A stretch of 64,000 nucleotides of DNA. Origin: Aeromicrobium sp. Root472D3 (GTDB lineage: Bacteria > Actinomycetota > Actinomycetes > Propionibacteriales > Nocardioidaceae). Each line of letters begins with the position of its first letter. Position 1 is the stretch's first letter. The notes under the pieces are model-generated. The model searched no databases. It saw nothing but the letters and a program-made list of their open reading frames with translations, and had not been told where the DNA came from. This document shows positions 9,874 to 19,303 of the stretch, piece by piece. The position numbers were made by a program, and so were the translations under genes. The stretch spans positions 1,912,505 to 1,976,504 of the forward strand of contig NZ_LMET01000001.1 in the NCBI RefSeq assembly GCF_001426485.1, in the 5' to 3' direction.

Positions 9874-10837
9874 GCCGGCGCCTCGCCAGCACGCGCAGCC
9901 GCCACCACGTGGCGGCGACGCCGGCGAGGCAGACGGCCGCCGCGGCGGTGTCCTGGACGACCTCGCGGCCCGCGGTCACCGCGTCGTCGTAGGGCGCGAC
10001 CAGGAACGGCATCACGACGCCCACGAGCACCGAGCCGATCACGAGCGCCGTCACGTGGGCGTCGGTCCAGCGCGGGCTCGTCGACCACCTGCCCACCACC
10101 GCGACGACGCCGGTCGCCACGACGACCCCCACCGCGAGGGCGGCGCCGGACTCACCGGGCAGGTACAGCAGGTACGCCGCGAAACCGATGGCCGCGACGG
10201 TGACGGTGGACGGCACCCGGACGTCGGTCACGTCGCGCCTGCGCCACCTCAGGGCGCCCGCCACGAGGAGCGCCGCCGCGACGACCGCGACGAACGTCTG
10301 CACGGGTGCCGCCTGGAACCCGTGCCCCTCCTCGTCCTTGACGCCGAGGTGGTTGACGACGCTCGCGAGGACGTAGACCGTCGCCACGACCGGCAGCCCG
10401 CGCCGCCCGAGCCACGGCCTGCGCCGCGACGGCGCGCGCGTCCACGCCTCGGCCAGGGCGATCGGCGTCGCGATGCTCGCGACGACGTGACCGCTCACGA
10501 ACGCGAACAGGAAGTAGAGGCTGACGTCGAGCCCGGCGACGTGCACAGGGTGCTGGAAGTCGAAGCGTCCGTAGGAGGGGTTGAACAGCGACTGGTCGAC
10601 GACGCCCGCCTGCAGGACGCCGAACGCCGCGGCGAGCATCAACATCGACGGCCACCCGCCCCCGGCGCGACGCGCGACCTCGCGGACCAGCAGCGCCGCG
10701 CTGCCGTAGAGGGGGGCGAGGAACACCAGCACCAGCGGCAGCTCGGTGACGGCGATGCCACCCCATGCCATCTCGGCGAACCACGGTGCCGCCACCAGCA
10801 CGCCCAGCACCGGGAGCCACCGCGTCCGCCTCGTCAT
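9857..10837 (-). CDS. Polytopic membrane protein of unknown function
   Basis: A 326-aa hydrophobic protein with about nine predicted transmembrane segments, starting with MTRRTRWLPVLGVLVAAPWF. Recognisable features are an ALLVREVARR segment and a conserved-looking DQSLFNPSYG loop. I do not recognise the family. It ends inside the last 17 bp of ffh on the opposite strand and is divergent from gntK. Confidence 0.75.
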   Translation of the reverse strand: MTRRTRWLPVLGVLVAAPWFAEMAWGGIAVTELPLVLVFLAPLYGSAALLVREVARRAGGGWPSMLMLAAAFGVLQAGVVDQSLFNPSYGRFDFQHPVHVAGLDVSLYFLFAFVSGHVVASIATPIALAEAWTRAPSRRRPWLGRRGLPVVATVYVLASVVNHLGVKDEEGHGFQAAPVQTFVAVVAAALLVAGALRWRRRDVTDVRVPSTVTVAAIGFAAYLLYLPGESGAALAVGVVVATGVVAVVGRWSTSPRWTDAHVTALVIGSVLVGVVMPFLVAPYDDAVTAGREVVQDTAAAAVCLAGVAATWWRLRVLARRRPTSGP

Positions 10838-10938
10838 GGCTCCGACGCTAGGCGGGACGGCACCCGTGCGGCATCGACCGATCGGTTACAGGCCGTGCCG
10901 AAAGTCGTACCCCCGTCGCGCCGCGCGAGCATCGGGCA

Positions 10939-10944
10939 TACGGT
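10939..10944 (+). promoter_or_regulatory. -10 box of gntK, leaderless start
   Basis: TACGGT ends six bases before the gntK ATG, the same spacing as for ftsY and glnD. Confidence 0.4.
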
Positions 10945-10950
10945 CGGTGC

Positions 10951-11466
10951 ATGGGAGCAACACCGCTGGTCGTCGTCATGGGCATCTCGGGAGTCGGCAA
11001 GTCGTCGGTGGGGCACGATCTCGCCGACCGGTTCGGCGTCGAGTACGCCGACGGCGACGACTTCCACTCCGAGGCCAACATCGCCAAGATGTCGGCCGGC
11101 ACGCCGCTGACCGACGAGGACCGCTGGCCGTGGCTCGAGAAGGTCGGCCAGTGGCTGGCCCGGCACGGCGCCGACGGGGGAGTCATCAGCTGCTCGGCCC
11201 TGCGCCGCGTCTACCGCGACGTCCTGACCGACGCCGCGCCCCGCACGATGTTCCTGCACCTGACCGGCGACCACGACCTCATCCGGTCGCGCATGGAGGG
11301 TCGTGACCACTTCATGCCGCTGTCGCTGCTGGAGTCGCAGGAGCAGACGCTCGAGGCGCTGCAGGACGACGAGCGTGGTTGGGCCTTCGACATCACCCCG
11401 CCGCCCGACGAGATCGTCGACGAGTTCGTCGCCAAGGCCGGGCTCACGCAGGAGGACGCGTCATGA
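10951..11466 (+). CDS. gntK: Gluconokinase
   Basis: Phosphorylates gluconate to 6-phosphogluconate for entry into the pentose phosphate pathway. The 171-aa P-loop kinase has VVMGISGVGKSSVGHDLA, the substrate segment YADGDDFHSEANIAKMSAG, the CSALRRVYRD motif and the FMPLSLLESQ segment diagnostic for GntK. Its last base pairs overlap the permease start (ATGA), so the two are translationally coupled. Confidence 0.95.
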   Translation: MGATPLVVVMGISGVGKSSVGHDLADRFGVEYADGDDFHSEANIAKMSAGTPLTDEDRWPWLEKVGQWLARHGADGGVISCSALRRVYRDVLTDAAPRTMFLHLTGDHDLIRSRMEGRDHFMPLSLLESQEQTLEALQDDERGWAFDITPPPDEIVDEFVAKAGLTQEDAS

Positions 11467-12842
11467 TCGACTCACTCGTCGCAGCGGCCGGTGACCCCGT
11501 CGAGGCGGTCGCGGGCACCGGCCAGCTCATCACGGCCGCGATCGTCGGCATCGCCGTCCTGGTCGTCGCGATCACGGTGTTCAAGCTGCACCCGTTCCTC
11601 GCGCTGATCCTCGGGTCGTTGACGGTCGGTGCCATCGCCGGGCGCGACATGCTCGCCGTCGTCGACAGCTTCAGCAGCGGGGTGGGCGACACCGTCGCCG
11701 GCGTCGGCGTGCTGATCGCCCTCGGCGCGATGTTCGGCAAGCTGCTGGCCGACTCGGGCGGGGCCGACCAGATCGTCGACACCATCGTGGGACGGTCGAG
11801 CCCGCGGATGCTGCCGTGGTCGATGGCCGCGATCGGAGCCATCATCGGTCTGCCGATGTTCTTCGAGATCGGCCTCGTCCTGCTGATGCCGGTCATCTTC
11901 CTCGTCGCCAAGCGCGCCGAGCGGTCGATCATCTCGCTCGGCATCCCGGCCCTCGCGGGCCTGTCGGCGATGCACGGGTTCGTGCCGCCCCACCCCGGAC
12001 CGCTCGCGGCGATCGCGGCCGTCGACGCCAACCTCGGCCTGACCCTGGGTCTCGGCATCATCGTCGCCATCCCGACCATCGTCGTGGCCGGACCGGTGTT
12101 CGCGCGCTTCGCCGACCGGTGGGTCCCGGTCCCGGCAGGCGACCTCTACGACGCGTCGCCCGAGAAGCGCGAGCGCCGGCCCAGCTTCGCCGTGACCCTC
12201 GCGACGGTGCTGCTGCCGGTGGTCCTGATGATGGGCAAGGCCTTCGGCGACATCCTGGTCGACGACGGCACGACGCTGCGCAGCGTCCTCGACTTCATCG
12301 GCGAGCCCTTCGTGGCGCTGCTGATCGCGGTCATCGTCGCGATCTTCACGTTCGGCATCTCGACCGGGATGACGAAGGAGGACGTCTCGGACGTCCTCGG
12401 CAGCTCGCTGCCCCCGATCGCGGGCATCATCCTGATCGTCGGCGCGGGCGGCGGGTTCAAGCAGACCCTCGTCGACACCGGCATCGCGGAGGTCGTCGCC
12501 GACTTCGTCCGCGACAGCGGCGTGCCGGTGCTGATCATCGCATGGCTCGTCGCGGTGGTCATCCGTGTCGCCACGGGCTCGGCCACGGTCGCCACGATCA
12601 CGGCGGCCGGCATCATGGCACCCATCGCCGCCGACCTGGCGGGCCCGGAGGTGTCGCTGCTGGTGCTCGCGATCGGTGCGGGGTCGGTGTTCTTCTCGCA
12701 CGTCAACGACGCGGGGTTCTGGCTCGTCAAGGAGTACTTCGGGCTGACGGTCGGCCAGACGCTGAAGAGCTGGTCGATCATGGAGACCGTGCTGTCGGTC
12801 ATGGGGCTCGTCGTCGTGCTGGGCCTCGACGTCGTCGTCTGA
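11463..12842 (+). CDS. gntP: Gluconate:H+ symporter, GntP family
   Basis: Imports gluconate for the kinase encoded just upstream. The 459-aa protein has about 12-14 hydrophobic helices, the family motif GLPMFFEIGLVLLMPV, HGFVPPHPGPLA and the C-terminal GSVFFSHVNDAGFWLVKEYFG. Start ATG 11463 lies in the ATGA overlap with gntK; an upstream extension of the frame only reads through the kinase gene. Confidence 0.94.
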   Translation: MIDSLVAAAGDPVEAVAGTGQLITAAIVGIAVLVVAITVFKLHPFLALILGSLTVGAIAGRDMLAVVDSFSSGVGDTVAGVGVLIALGAMFGKLLADSGGADQIVDTIVGRSSPRMLPWSMAAIGAIIGLPMFFEIGLVLLMPVIFLVAKRAERSIISLGIPALAGLSAMHGFVPPHPGPLAAIAAVDANLGLTLGLGIIVAIPTIVVAGPVFARFADRWVPVPAGDLYDASPEKRERRPSFAVTLATVLLPVVLMMGKAFGDILVDDGTTLRSVLDFIGEPFVALLIAVIVAIFTFGISTGMTKEDVSDVLGSSLPPIAGIILIVGAGGGFKQTLVDTGIAEVVADFVRDSGVPVLIIAWLVAVVIRVATGSATVATITAAGIMAPIAADLAGPEVSLLVLAIGAGSVFFSHVNDAGFWLVKEYFGLTVGQTLKSWSIMETVLSVMGLVVVLGLDVVV

Positions 12843-12900
12843 CGTCTACGCCGAGAGCGAACCACGACGGTCGTCGTGGGGTCCCGTCGGTGCGCGGGGC

Positions 12901-12906
12901 TAGCCT
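12901..12906 (+). promoter_or_regulatory. -10 box of the ABC exporter operon, leaderless start
   Basis: TAGCCT lies six bases before ATG 12913. Confidence 0.45.
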
Positions 12907-12912
12907 GAGGTC

Positions 12913-14649
12913 ATGCTGATCCCGCTCCTGCGGACGTATCTTGCTCCGTACAAGCGGCCCATCGCGATCGTCCTGTTCTTCCAGCTCGTGCAGACGCTGG
13001 CCAACCTCTACCTGCCGGGCCTCAACGCCGACATCATCGACCGCGGCGTCGTGCTCGGCGACACGGGCTTCATCGTCCGCACGGGGCTCGAGATGCTGGG
13101 CATCACGGTGCTGCAGGTCGTGTGCACGATCGTCGCGGTCTACTACGGCGCGCGCACCGCGATGGCCCTGGGCCGCGACCTGCGGGCCGGCGTGTTCGGC
13201 AAGGTCGAGACGTTCGCGGCGCGCGAGATGACCGAGCTGGGCGCGCCGACCCTCATCACGCGGTCGACCAACGACGTCCAGCAGGTGCAGCTCATCGTGT
13301 TCATGGCGCTGACGCTGCTCGTCACCGCGCCGATCATGTGCTTCGGCGGCATCGCGATGGCCCTGCGGCAGGACGTCGAGCTGTCGGGCCTGCTGCTGCT
13401 GGTCATCCCCGCGCTGGTCGTCAGCATCGCCCTGGTCATCCGCCAGATGCGCCCGCTGTTCCGGCTCATGCAGGTCAAGATCGACACGATCAACGGTGTG
13501 ATGCGCGAGCAGATCATGGGCATCCGCGTCATCCGCGCCTTCGTCAAGGAGGACCACGAGGCCGAGCGGTTCGGCGACGCCAACCGCGACAACATGGAGG
13601 TCGCGATCGCGGTGGGCCGCCTCATGGCCATGATGTTCCCGATCGTCATGCTGATCATGAACGTCTCGGTCGTGCTGGCGACGTGGTTCGGTGGCTACCG
13701 CATCAGCAGCGGCGACCTCGAGGTCGGCACGCTGACGGCGTTCCAGAACTACCTGGTGCAGATCCTGATGTCGGTCATGATGGCGACGTTCATGCTGATG
13801 CTGTGGCCGCGCGCCGAGGTGTCGGCCGAGCGCATCACCGAGGTGCTCGGGACCGAGCCGAGCGTCCAGGCGCCCGACGACGCCCCCCACGTCTCGTTGA
13901 CCGAGGGACGCATCGACGTCCGGGGCGCCTCGTTCGCGTTCCCGGGGGCCGAGCACGACGTCCTGCACGACGTCGACCTGATCGCGCGACCCGGTGAGAC
14001 GACCGCGATCATCGGCTCGACCGGCAGCGGCAAGTCGACGCTGCTGGGGCTCGTCCCGCGCCTGTTCGACGCGACGGGCGGCTCGGTCGAGATCGACGGC
14101 CACGACGTCCGGTCCCTGCACCCGGAGGACGTCTGGGCCGCGATCGGGCTGGTGCCCCAGCGCCCGTTCCTGTTCTCGGGGACCATCGGGTCCAACCTGC
14201 GCTACGGCCGCCCCGACGCCACCGACGACGAGGTGTGGCAGGCGCTCGAGATCGCCCAGGCGCGCGACTTCGTCGAGAGGATGCCCGAGCGGCTCGACGC
14301 CCCGATCGCCCAGGGCGGCTCCAACGTGTCGGGGGGCCAGCGCCAGCGGCTCGCGATCGCGCGCGCGATCATCAAGCGCCCGCCGATCTACCTGTTCGAC
14401 GACTCGTTCTCGGCGCTCGACTACGGCACCGACGCGGCCCTGCGCGCCGCGCTGCGCCCGGTCACGGCGGCCTCGGCCGTCGTGATCGTCGCCCAGCGCG
14501 TCTCGACGATCCGCTCGGCCGACCGCATCGTCGTGCTCGACGAGGGGCGCGTCGTCGGCACCGGCACGCACGCCGAGCTCATGGACGACTGCGACGTGTA
14601 CCGCGAGATCGTCCTGTCGCAGCTGACCCTCGAGGAGGCGACAGCATGA
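12913..14649 (+). CDS. ABC exporter half-transporter with degenerate ATP site (TM287-like)
   Basis: 578 aa: six-helix exporter domain (about 1-310) fused to a nucleotide-binding domain (Walker A IGSTGSGKST, signature NVSGGQRQRL). The residue after Walker B is Asp instead of the catalytic Glu (YLFDDSFSALD), the hallmark of the non-hydrolysing subunit in heterodimeric type IV exporters such as TM287/288, LmrCD or BmrCD. It overlaps the partner gene by ATGA. Likely a multidrug or lipid exporter in the membrane; substrate unknown. Confidence 0.93.
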   Translation: MLIPLLRTYLAPYKRPIAIVLFFQLVQTLANLYLPGLNADIIDRGVVLGDTGFIVRTGLEMLGITVLQVVCTIVAVYYGARTAMALGRDLRAGVFGKVETFAAREMTELGAPTLITRSTNDVQQVQLIVFMALTLLVTAPIMCFGGIAMALRQDVELSGLLLLVIPALVVSIALVIRQMRPLFRLMQVKIDTINGVMREQIMGIRVIRAFVKEDHEAERFGDANRDNMEVAIAVGRLMAMMFPIVMLIMNVSVVLATWFGGYRISSGDLEVGTLTAFQNYLVQILMSVMMATFMLMLWPRAEVSAERITEVLGTEPSVQAPDDAPHVSLTEGRIDVRGASFAFPGAEHDVLHDVDLIARPGETTAIIGSTGSGKSTLLGLVPRLFDATGGSVEIDGHDVRSLHPEDVWAAIGLVPQRPFLFSGTIGSNLRYGRPDATDDEVWQALEIAQARDFVERMPERLDAPIAQGGSNVSGGQRQRLAIARAIIKRPPIYLFDDSFSALDYGTDAALRAALRPVTAASAVVIVAQRVSTIRSADRIVVLDEGRVVGTGTHAELMDDCDVYREIVLSQLTLEEATA

Positions 14650-16568
14650 GCGGGGCGAGGCCCGGTGGGCCGGCACTCGCCGGCATGGGCATGGGCCCGC
14701 AGCGCGCCCGCGACTTCAAGGGCACGCTGCGGCGGCTGGCAGACCGCCTACTGCGCGAGCGGTCGCTGGTGTGGGGCCTGGTGCTGTTCGGCACCCTGGC
14801 CACGTCGCTGTCGGTCGTCGGCCCCAAGGTGCTGGGCCACGCGACCGACATCGTCTTCACGGGGTACCTGTCCGACCAGTTCCCCGACGGCGCCACCAAG
14901 GCCGAGGTCGTCGCGCGGCTGCGTGCCGAGGGCAACGACCAGCTGGCGTCGCTCGTCGGCTCGGTCGACCTGCAGCCCGGGTCCGGCATCGACTTCACGA
15001 GCCTGTCGTGGGTGCTGGGCGGCGTGCTGGTGCTGTACGTCGTGGCCTCGCTGCTGCAGTGGTTCCAGGGACGCCTGACGACGATCGTCGTCCAGCACAC
15101 CGTCGCCGACCTGCGCGGCGACGTCGAGGCCAAGCTCAACCGCATGCCGCTGGCGTACTTCGACCGCACCGAGCGCGGCGAGGTGCTGTCGCGCACGACC
15201 AACGACATCGACAACATCGCGCAGTCGTTCCAGCAGACCATGAGCCAGCTGCTGACGTCGGTGCTGATGGTCGTCGGCACCCTGACGATGATGATCGTCA
15301 TCTCGCCGCTGCTGGCGCTCGTCGCGGTCGTGACGATCCCGCTCGCGTTCGTCATCACCAAGGCCGTCACGAAGCGCTCCCAGCCCGAGTTCGTCAAGCA
15401 GTGGACGAGCACGGGCCGGCTCAACGGCCACATCGAGGAGGTCTTCACGGGCCACGACGTCGTCAAGGTCTTCGGCCGCCAGAAGGAGGCGCGCGAGGAG
15501 TTCGACCAGCGCAACGACGCGGTGTTCGGCGCCTCGTTCAAGGCGCAGTTCATCTCGGGCGTCGTGCAGCCCGTCATGATGTTCGTCGCCAACATCAACT
15601 ACGTGCTGGTCGCGGTGATCGGCGGGCTGCGCGTCGCGTCCGGCTCGCTCAGCATCGGCGACGTGCAGGCGTTCATCCAGTACTCGCGCCAGTTCACGCA
15701 GCCCCTGACGCAGGTCGCCGCGATGATCCAGGTGCTGCAGTCGGGCGTCGCCTCGGCCGAGCGGGTCTTCGCCCTGCTCGACGAGGACGAGGAGCGGCCC
15801 GACGAGGTCGACGCACCGTTCCCCGATCCCGTCCGGGGTCGCGTCGTGTTCGAGGACGTCTCGTTCTCGTACTCGCCCGACGAGCCGCTGATCGATCACC
15901 TCGACCTCGTCGCCGAGCCGGGCCAGACCGTCGCGATCGTCGGGCCGACCGGCGCGGGCAAGACCACGCTGACCAACCTCGTGCTGCGGTTCTACGACCT
16001 GACGTCCGGACGCATCACCCTCGACGGCGTCGACATCGCCCGCATGGACCGCGGCCCGCTGCGGCGGAACTTCGGTGTCGTCCTGCAGGACACCTGGCTG
16101 TTCAACGGCACGATCCGCGAGAACATCGCCTACGGCGCCGACGACGCCACCGAGGAGCAGGTACTGGCGGCGTCCGAGGCGGCGTTCGTCGACCACTTCG
16201 TCCGCACGCTGCCCGACGGCTACGACACCGTGATCGACGACGAGGGCACCAACGTCAGCGCGGGCCAGCGCCAGCTGCTGACGATCGCGCGGGCGTTCCT
16301 GGCCGATCCGTCGATCCTCGTCCTCGACGAGGCCACGAGCTCGGTCGACACCCGCACCGAGTCGCTCGTGCAGGGCGCGATGGAGCAGCTGCGGGCCGGC
16401 CGGACGTCGTTCGTCATCGCGCACCGGCTCTCGACGATCCGCGACGCCGACCACATCGTCGTCATGGAGGACGGTCACATCGTCGAGCAGGGCACGCACG
16501 ACTCGCTGCGCGCGGCCGGGGGGGCGTACGAACGGCTCTACTCGGCGCAGTTCACGGCGCCGGCCTGA
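14646..16568 (+). CDS. ABC exporter half-transporter with catalytic ATP site (TM288-like)
   Basis: 640 aa. A cytosolic N-terminus, six helices with an extended loop between helices 1 and 2 (about residues 70-115), then an NBD with VGPTGAGKTT, a variant signature NVSAGQRQLL and an intact Walker B Glu (LVLDEATSSVD). Together with the upstream subunit (degenerate Walker B, canonical signature) this gives one active and one degenerate ATP site, the pattern of TM287/288. Start ATG 14646 is in the four-base overlap with the first gene. Confidence 0.93.
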   Translation: MSGARPGGPALAGMGMGPQRARDFKGTLRRLADRLLRERSLVWGLVLFGTLATSLSVVGPKVLGHATDIVFTGYLSDQFPDGATKAEVVARLRAEGNDQLASLVGSVDLQPGSGIDFTSLSWVLGGVLVLYVVASLLQWFQGRLTTIVVQHTVADLRGDVEAKLNRMPLAYFDRTERGEVLSRTTNDIDNIAQSFQQTMSQLLTSVLMVVGTLTMMIVISPLLALVAVVTIPLAFVITKAVTKRSQPEFVKQWTSTGRLNGHIEEVFTGHDVVKVFGRQKEAREEFDQRNDAVFGASFKAQFISGVVQPVMMFVANINYVLVAVIGGLRVASGSLSIGDVQAFIQYSRQFTQPLTQVAAMIQVLQSGVASAERVFALLDEDEERPDEVDAPFPDPVRGRVVFEDVSFSYSPDEPLIDHLDLVAEPGQTVAIVGPTGAGKTTLTNLVLRFYDLTSGRITLDGVDIARMDRGPLRRNFGVVLQDTWLFNGTIRENIAYGADDATEEQVLAASEAAFVDHFVRTLPDGYDTVIDDEGTNVSAGQRQLLTIARAFLADPSILVLDEATSSVDTRTESLVQGAMEQLRAGRTSFVIAHRLSTIRDADHIVVMEDGHIVEQGTHDSLRAAGGAYERLYSAQFTAPA

Positions 16569-16574
16569 CGGCGG

Positions 16575-16928
16575 TCAGGCGATGAAGGCCGTGACACGGT
16601 CCTTCGGACGTCCGATGATCGCCCGGTCGCCGCGCACCAGCACGGGACGCTGCATGAGCCGTGGGTGCTCGACGAGCAGGTCGGCCACGGCGTCGGGCGT
16701 CGTGACGTCGGCGGGATCGATCCCGAGGCCCGCGAAGAAGGCGTCCTTGCGGACCAGGTCGGCGGGCGGGTCCTCCAGCCGGCCGATCAGCTCGAGCAGC
16801 GCCGGGCGGTCGAGCGGGGTCGTGAGGTACCGGACGACGTCGGCCTCGACGCCCGCGGCGGCGACCTCGTCGACCGCGTGACGCGACGTGGAGCAGCCGG
16901 TGTGGTGGTAGATCACGAGATCGGACAT
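16575..16928 (-). CDS. arsC: ArsC-family (arsenate reductase / Spx-like) protein
   Basis: 117-aa thioredoxin-fold protein beginning MSDLVIYHHTGCSTSRHA, where Cys12 is the ArsC catalytic cysteine. Arg residues in VVRYLTTPLDRP and MQRPVLVRGDRAIIGRP match the anion-binding arginines of glutaredoxin-dependent ArsC. It probably reduces arsenate with glutathione or mycothiol-linked thiols, but Spx/YffB-like members without arsenate activity are possible. No ars operon genes are adjacent. The start at 16928 fits the family N-terminus; the open frame extends further upstream. Confidence 0.85.
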   Translation of the reverse strand: MSDLVIYHHTGCSTSRHAVDEVAAAGVEADVVRYLTTPLDRPALLELIGRLEDPPADLVRKDAFFAGLGIDPADVTTPDAVADLLVEHPRLMQRPVLVRGDRAIIGRPKDRVTAFIA

Positions 16929-17122
16929 GACCCGATCGTAGGTCGAGGGACGGACCGAATTGGAGCGTGGGCACCGGGTCTGGCAGAATGACCCCTTGCG
17001 TCCGGTTCGCACGGAGACCCTCTCATCTTCGCGCCGTCCGGCTCACCGATCTCGTCGGCCGTGTCCCCATGCGGCACCGACTGGCTCACCCACATACACA
17101 CATCTGAGGAGACACCACACTC

Positions 17123-17614
17123 GTGGCAGTCAAGATTCGCCTGAAGCGTATGGGCAAGATCCGCACCCCGTTCTACCGCGTCGTCGTGGCCGACTCGCGC
17201 ACCAAGCGCGACGGCCGTGTCATCGAGGAGATCGGCACGTACAACCCCAAGGCCGAGCCCTCGATCATCACGATCGACGGCGAGCGCGCGCAGTACTGGC
17301 TGGGCGTCGGCGCACAGCCGTCCGAGGCCGTCGCCGCCCTGCTGAAGATCACCGGCGACATCGGTGGCAACAACACCATGAAGTTCGCCGAGGAGAAGCG
17401 CAGCAAGGAAGACATCTTCCAGGACGCGCTGAAGGAGCTCCACGCAGAGCCCAAGGCCGACGCCGTCACCAAGAAGGCCGCCGCCAAGAAGGCCGAGCCG
17501 AAGGCTGACGAGGCCAAGGCCGACGAGCCCGCCGCCGACGAGGCCAAGGCCGACGAGCCCAAGGCCGACGACGCCAAGGCCGACGAGCCCAAGGCCGACG
17601 AGGCCAAGGCCTGA
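17123..17614 (+). CDS. rpsP: 30S ribosomal protein S16 with long repetitive tail
   Basis: The first ~85 residues ([31 protein letters not shown]) are a standard S16. Actinobacterial S16 often has a C-terminal extension, and here residues ~110-163 are low-complexity Lys/Ala/Asp/Glu repeats of the type [10 protein letters not shown], built from near-identical DNA repeats. Translation starts at GTG after GAGGAGA. It opens the conserved rpsP-khpA-rimM-trmD operon; the 194-bp leader before it contains no gene. Confidence 0.97.
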   Translation: MAVKIRLKRMGKIRTPFYRVVVADSRTKRDGRVIEEIGTYNPKAEPSIITIDGERAQYWLGVGAQPSEAVAALLKITGDIGGNNTMKFAEEKRSKEDIFQDALKELHAEPKADAVTKKAAAKKAEPKADEAKADEPAADEAKADEPKADDAKADEPKADEAKA

Positions 17615-17616
17615 TC

Positions 17617-17868
17617 GTGGCGGCCCCCCTCATCGAGGTCATCGAGCACCTCGTCTCCGGCATCGTCGACCACCCCGACGATGTCGTCGTCCGCACCAAG
17701 CAGACGCGTGGAGGCGAGCTGTTCGAGGTCCGGGTCAACCCGGACGACCTCGGCAAGGTCATCGGCCGCCAGGGCCGCACGGCCACGGCCATCCGCAAGG
17801 TCGCGGGCGCGATCGCCGGTCACGGCGGTGCGCGCATCGACTTCGTGGACGTCGATCGTCGTAGCTAG
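17617..17868 (+). CDS. khpA: KH-domain RNA-binding protein
   Basis: 83 aa, two bases after rpsP. The single KH domain has the GxxG loop in GKVIGRQGRTATAIRKV. KhpA binds RNA (with KhpB/EloR in Firmicutes) and affects cell elongation and sRNA stability; in actinobacteria it is always in this operon but its targets are poorly known. Confidence 0.94.
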   Translation: MAAPLIEVIEHLVSGIVDHPDDVVVRTKQTRGGELFEVRVNPDDLGKVIGRQGRTATAIRKVAGAIAGHGGARIDFVDVDRRS

Positions 17869-17877
17869 ATCATCGAC

Positions 17878-18426
17878 ATGTTGGTCGTCATCGGCCGCAT
17901 CGGCCGCGCCCACGGCATCCGTGGAGAGCTGAACGTCGACATCCGAACGGACGAGCCCGACCGGCGATTCGCCCCGGGCTCGTCCGTCGTCTGCGCCGGA
18001 CGCACGCTGACCGTGAGAACCGCCCGCCACCACGGCGGACGTCTCGTCGTCGCCTTCGTCGAGGTCGCCGACCGCACGGCCGCCGAGAAGCTCCACGGCA
18101 CGGTCCTCGAGGCGCTCGTCGACCCCGCCGACACCCCCGACGACCCCGACGAGTTCTACGACCACCAGCTGGTCGGGCTCGAGGTCCGCAGCACCGGCGC
18201 GGACGCCGCCGACCGCGTCGTCGGCACCGTCACGGGTCTGGTCCACCTGCCCTACCAGGACACCCTGACCGTCGACGTCGACGGTCGCGAGGTGTTCATC
18301 CCGTTCGTCACCGAGCTCGTGCCGGTCGTCGACGTCGCGGGCGGCTTCGTGACCGTCAAGGACGTCGAGGGTCTGCTCGACCCGACGCAGGCCGAGAACG
18401 CCGCGTCCGACCTCGCCGAAGACTGA
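17878..18426 (+). CDS. rimM: 16S rRNA processing factor RimM
   Basis: 182 aa. N-terminal RimM domain ([19 protein letters not shown]) and C-terminal PRC-barrel ([32 protein letters not shown]). It assists maturation of the 30S head together with S19 and sits, as usual, directly before trmD. ATG nine bases after khpA. Confidence 0.96.
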   Translation: MLVVIGRIGRAHGIRGELNVDIRTDEPDRRFAPGSSVVCAGRTLTVRTARHHGGRLVVAFVEVADRTAAEKLHGTVLEALVDPADTPDDPDEFYDHQLVGLEVRSTGADAADRVVGTVTGLVHLPYQDTLTVDVDGREVFIPFVTELVPVVDVAGGFVTVKDVEGLLDPTQAENAASDLAED

Positions 18427-18430
18427 AACC

Positions 18431-19111
18431 GTGCGCATCGACGTCGTCTCGATCTTCCCCGCGTACCTCGACGCGCTGCAGCTGTCGCTGGCCGGCAAGG
18501 CGCAGAGCTCGGGCCTGCTGCAGATCCGGACCCACGACCTGCGCACCTTCACGAGCGATCGTCACCACACCGTCGACGACACCCCGTACGGCGGGGGAGC
18601 GGGCATGGTCATGAAGCCCCAGCCGTGGGGTGAGGCCCTCGACGAGATGGCCACCGACGAGACCGTCGTGGTCGTGCCGACGCCGTCCGGCACGCCGTTC
18701 ACCCAGCGGATCGCCGAGCGGCTGAGCGGCGAGCAGCACCTGGTGTTCGCGTGCGGCCGCTACGAGGGCATCGACCAGCGGGTCATCGACGAGGCCGCTG
18801 CGCGCTGGCGGGTCGAGGAGATCTCGCTCGGCGACTTCGTCCTCAACGGCGGGGAGGTCGCGGCGCTGGCGATCATCGAGTCGGTCGTGCGGCTGATCCC
18901 CGGGTTCATGGGCAATCCCGCCTCGCTCGTCGAGGAGTCGCACGGCGAGGACGGCCTGCTCGAGTACCCCGTGTACACCAAGCCGTCGTCGTGGAGGGGG
19001 CGCGACGTCCCCGACGTCCTGCTGTCGGGCAACCACGGCGCGATCGCGGCCTGGCGCCACGAGCAGGCCCTCGAGCGCACCCGCCGTCGACGTCCCGACC
19101 TGCTCGCCTGA
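18431..19111 (+). CDS. trmD: tRNA (guanine37-N1)-methyltransferase
   Basis: Methylates G37 of tRNAs read by CNN codons to prevent frameshifting, using SAM bound in a trefoil knot. 226 aa; motifs [47 protein letters not shown] and the C-terminal [17 protein letters not shown] are all diagnostic. GTG start four bases after rimM. Last gene of the rpsP operon. Confidence 0.97.
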   Translation: MRIDVVSIFPAYLDALQLSLAGKAQSSGLLQIRTHDLRTFTSDRHHTVDDTPYGGGAGMVMKPQPWGEALDEMATDETVVVVPTPSGTPFTQRIAERLSGEQHLVFACGRYEGIDQRVIDEAAARWRVEEISLGDFVLNGGEVAALAIIESVVRLIPGFMGNPASLVEESHGEDGLLEYPVYTKPSSWRGRDVPDVLLSGNHGAIAAWRHEQALERTRRRRPDLLA

Positions 19112-19303
19112 TCCCGGCCGGCGCGGACGGGTCGGCCAGACCTGCCCGCGGCACGAGGAATTAACACGGGCGCCGCTGCCGTAACACGCCCGTCATCCTC
19201 AGGCAAGCCTCAGAAAACCTCTCACCGACACAGTGACACTGCACTGAGCGCAGCAGCGTCGCTGTCCGCTCGGCCGGCTCGCCCCCCACGAGAGGTATTT
19301 CGC

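Noticed and set aside
17440..17614. Repeats in rpsP as a tandem-repeat locus or CRISPR
   Set aside because: They are in frame and encode the charged tail of S16.
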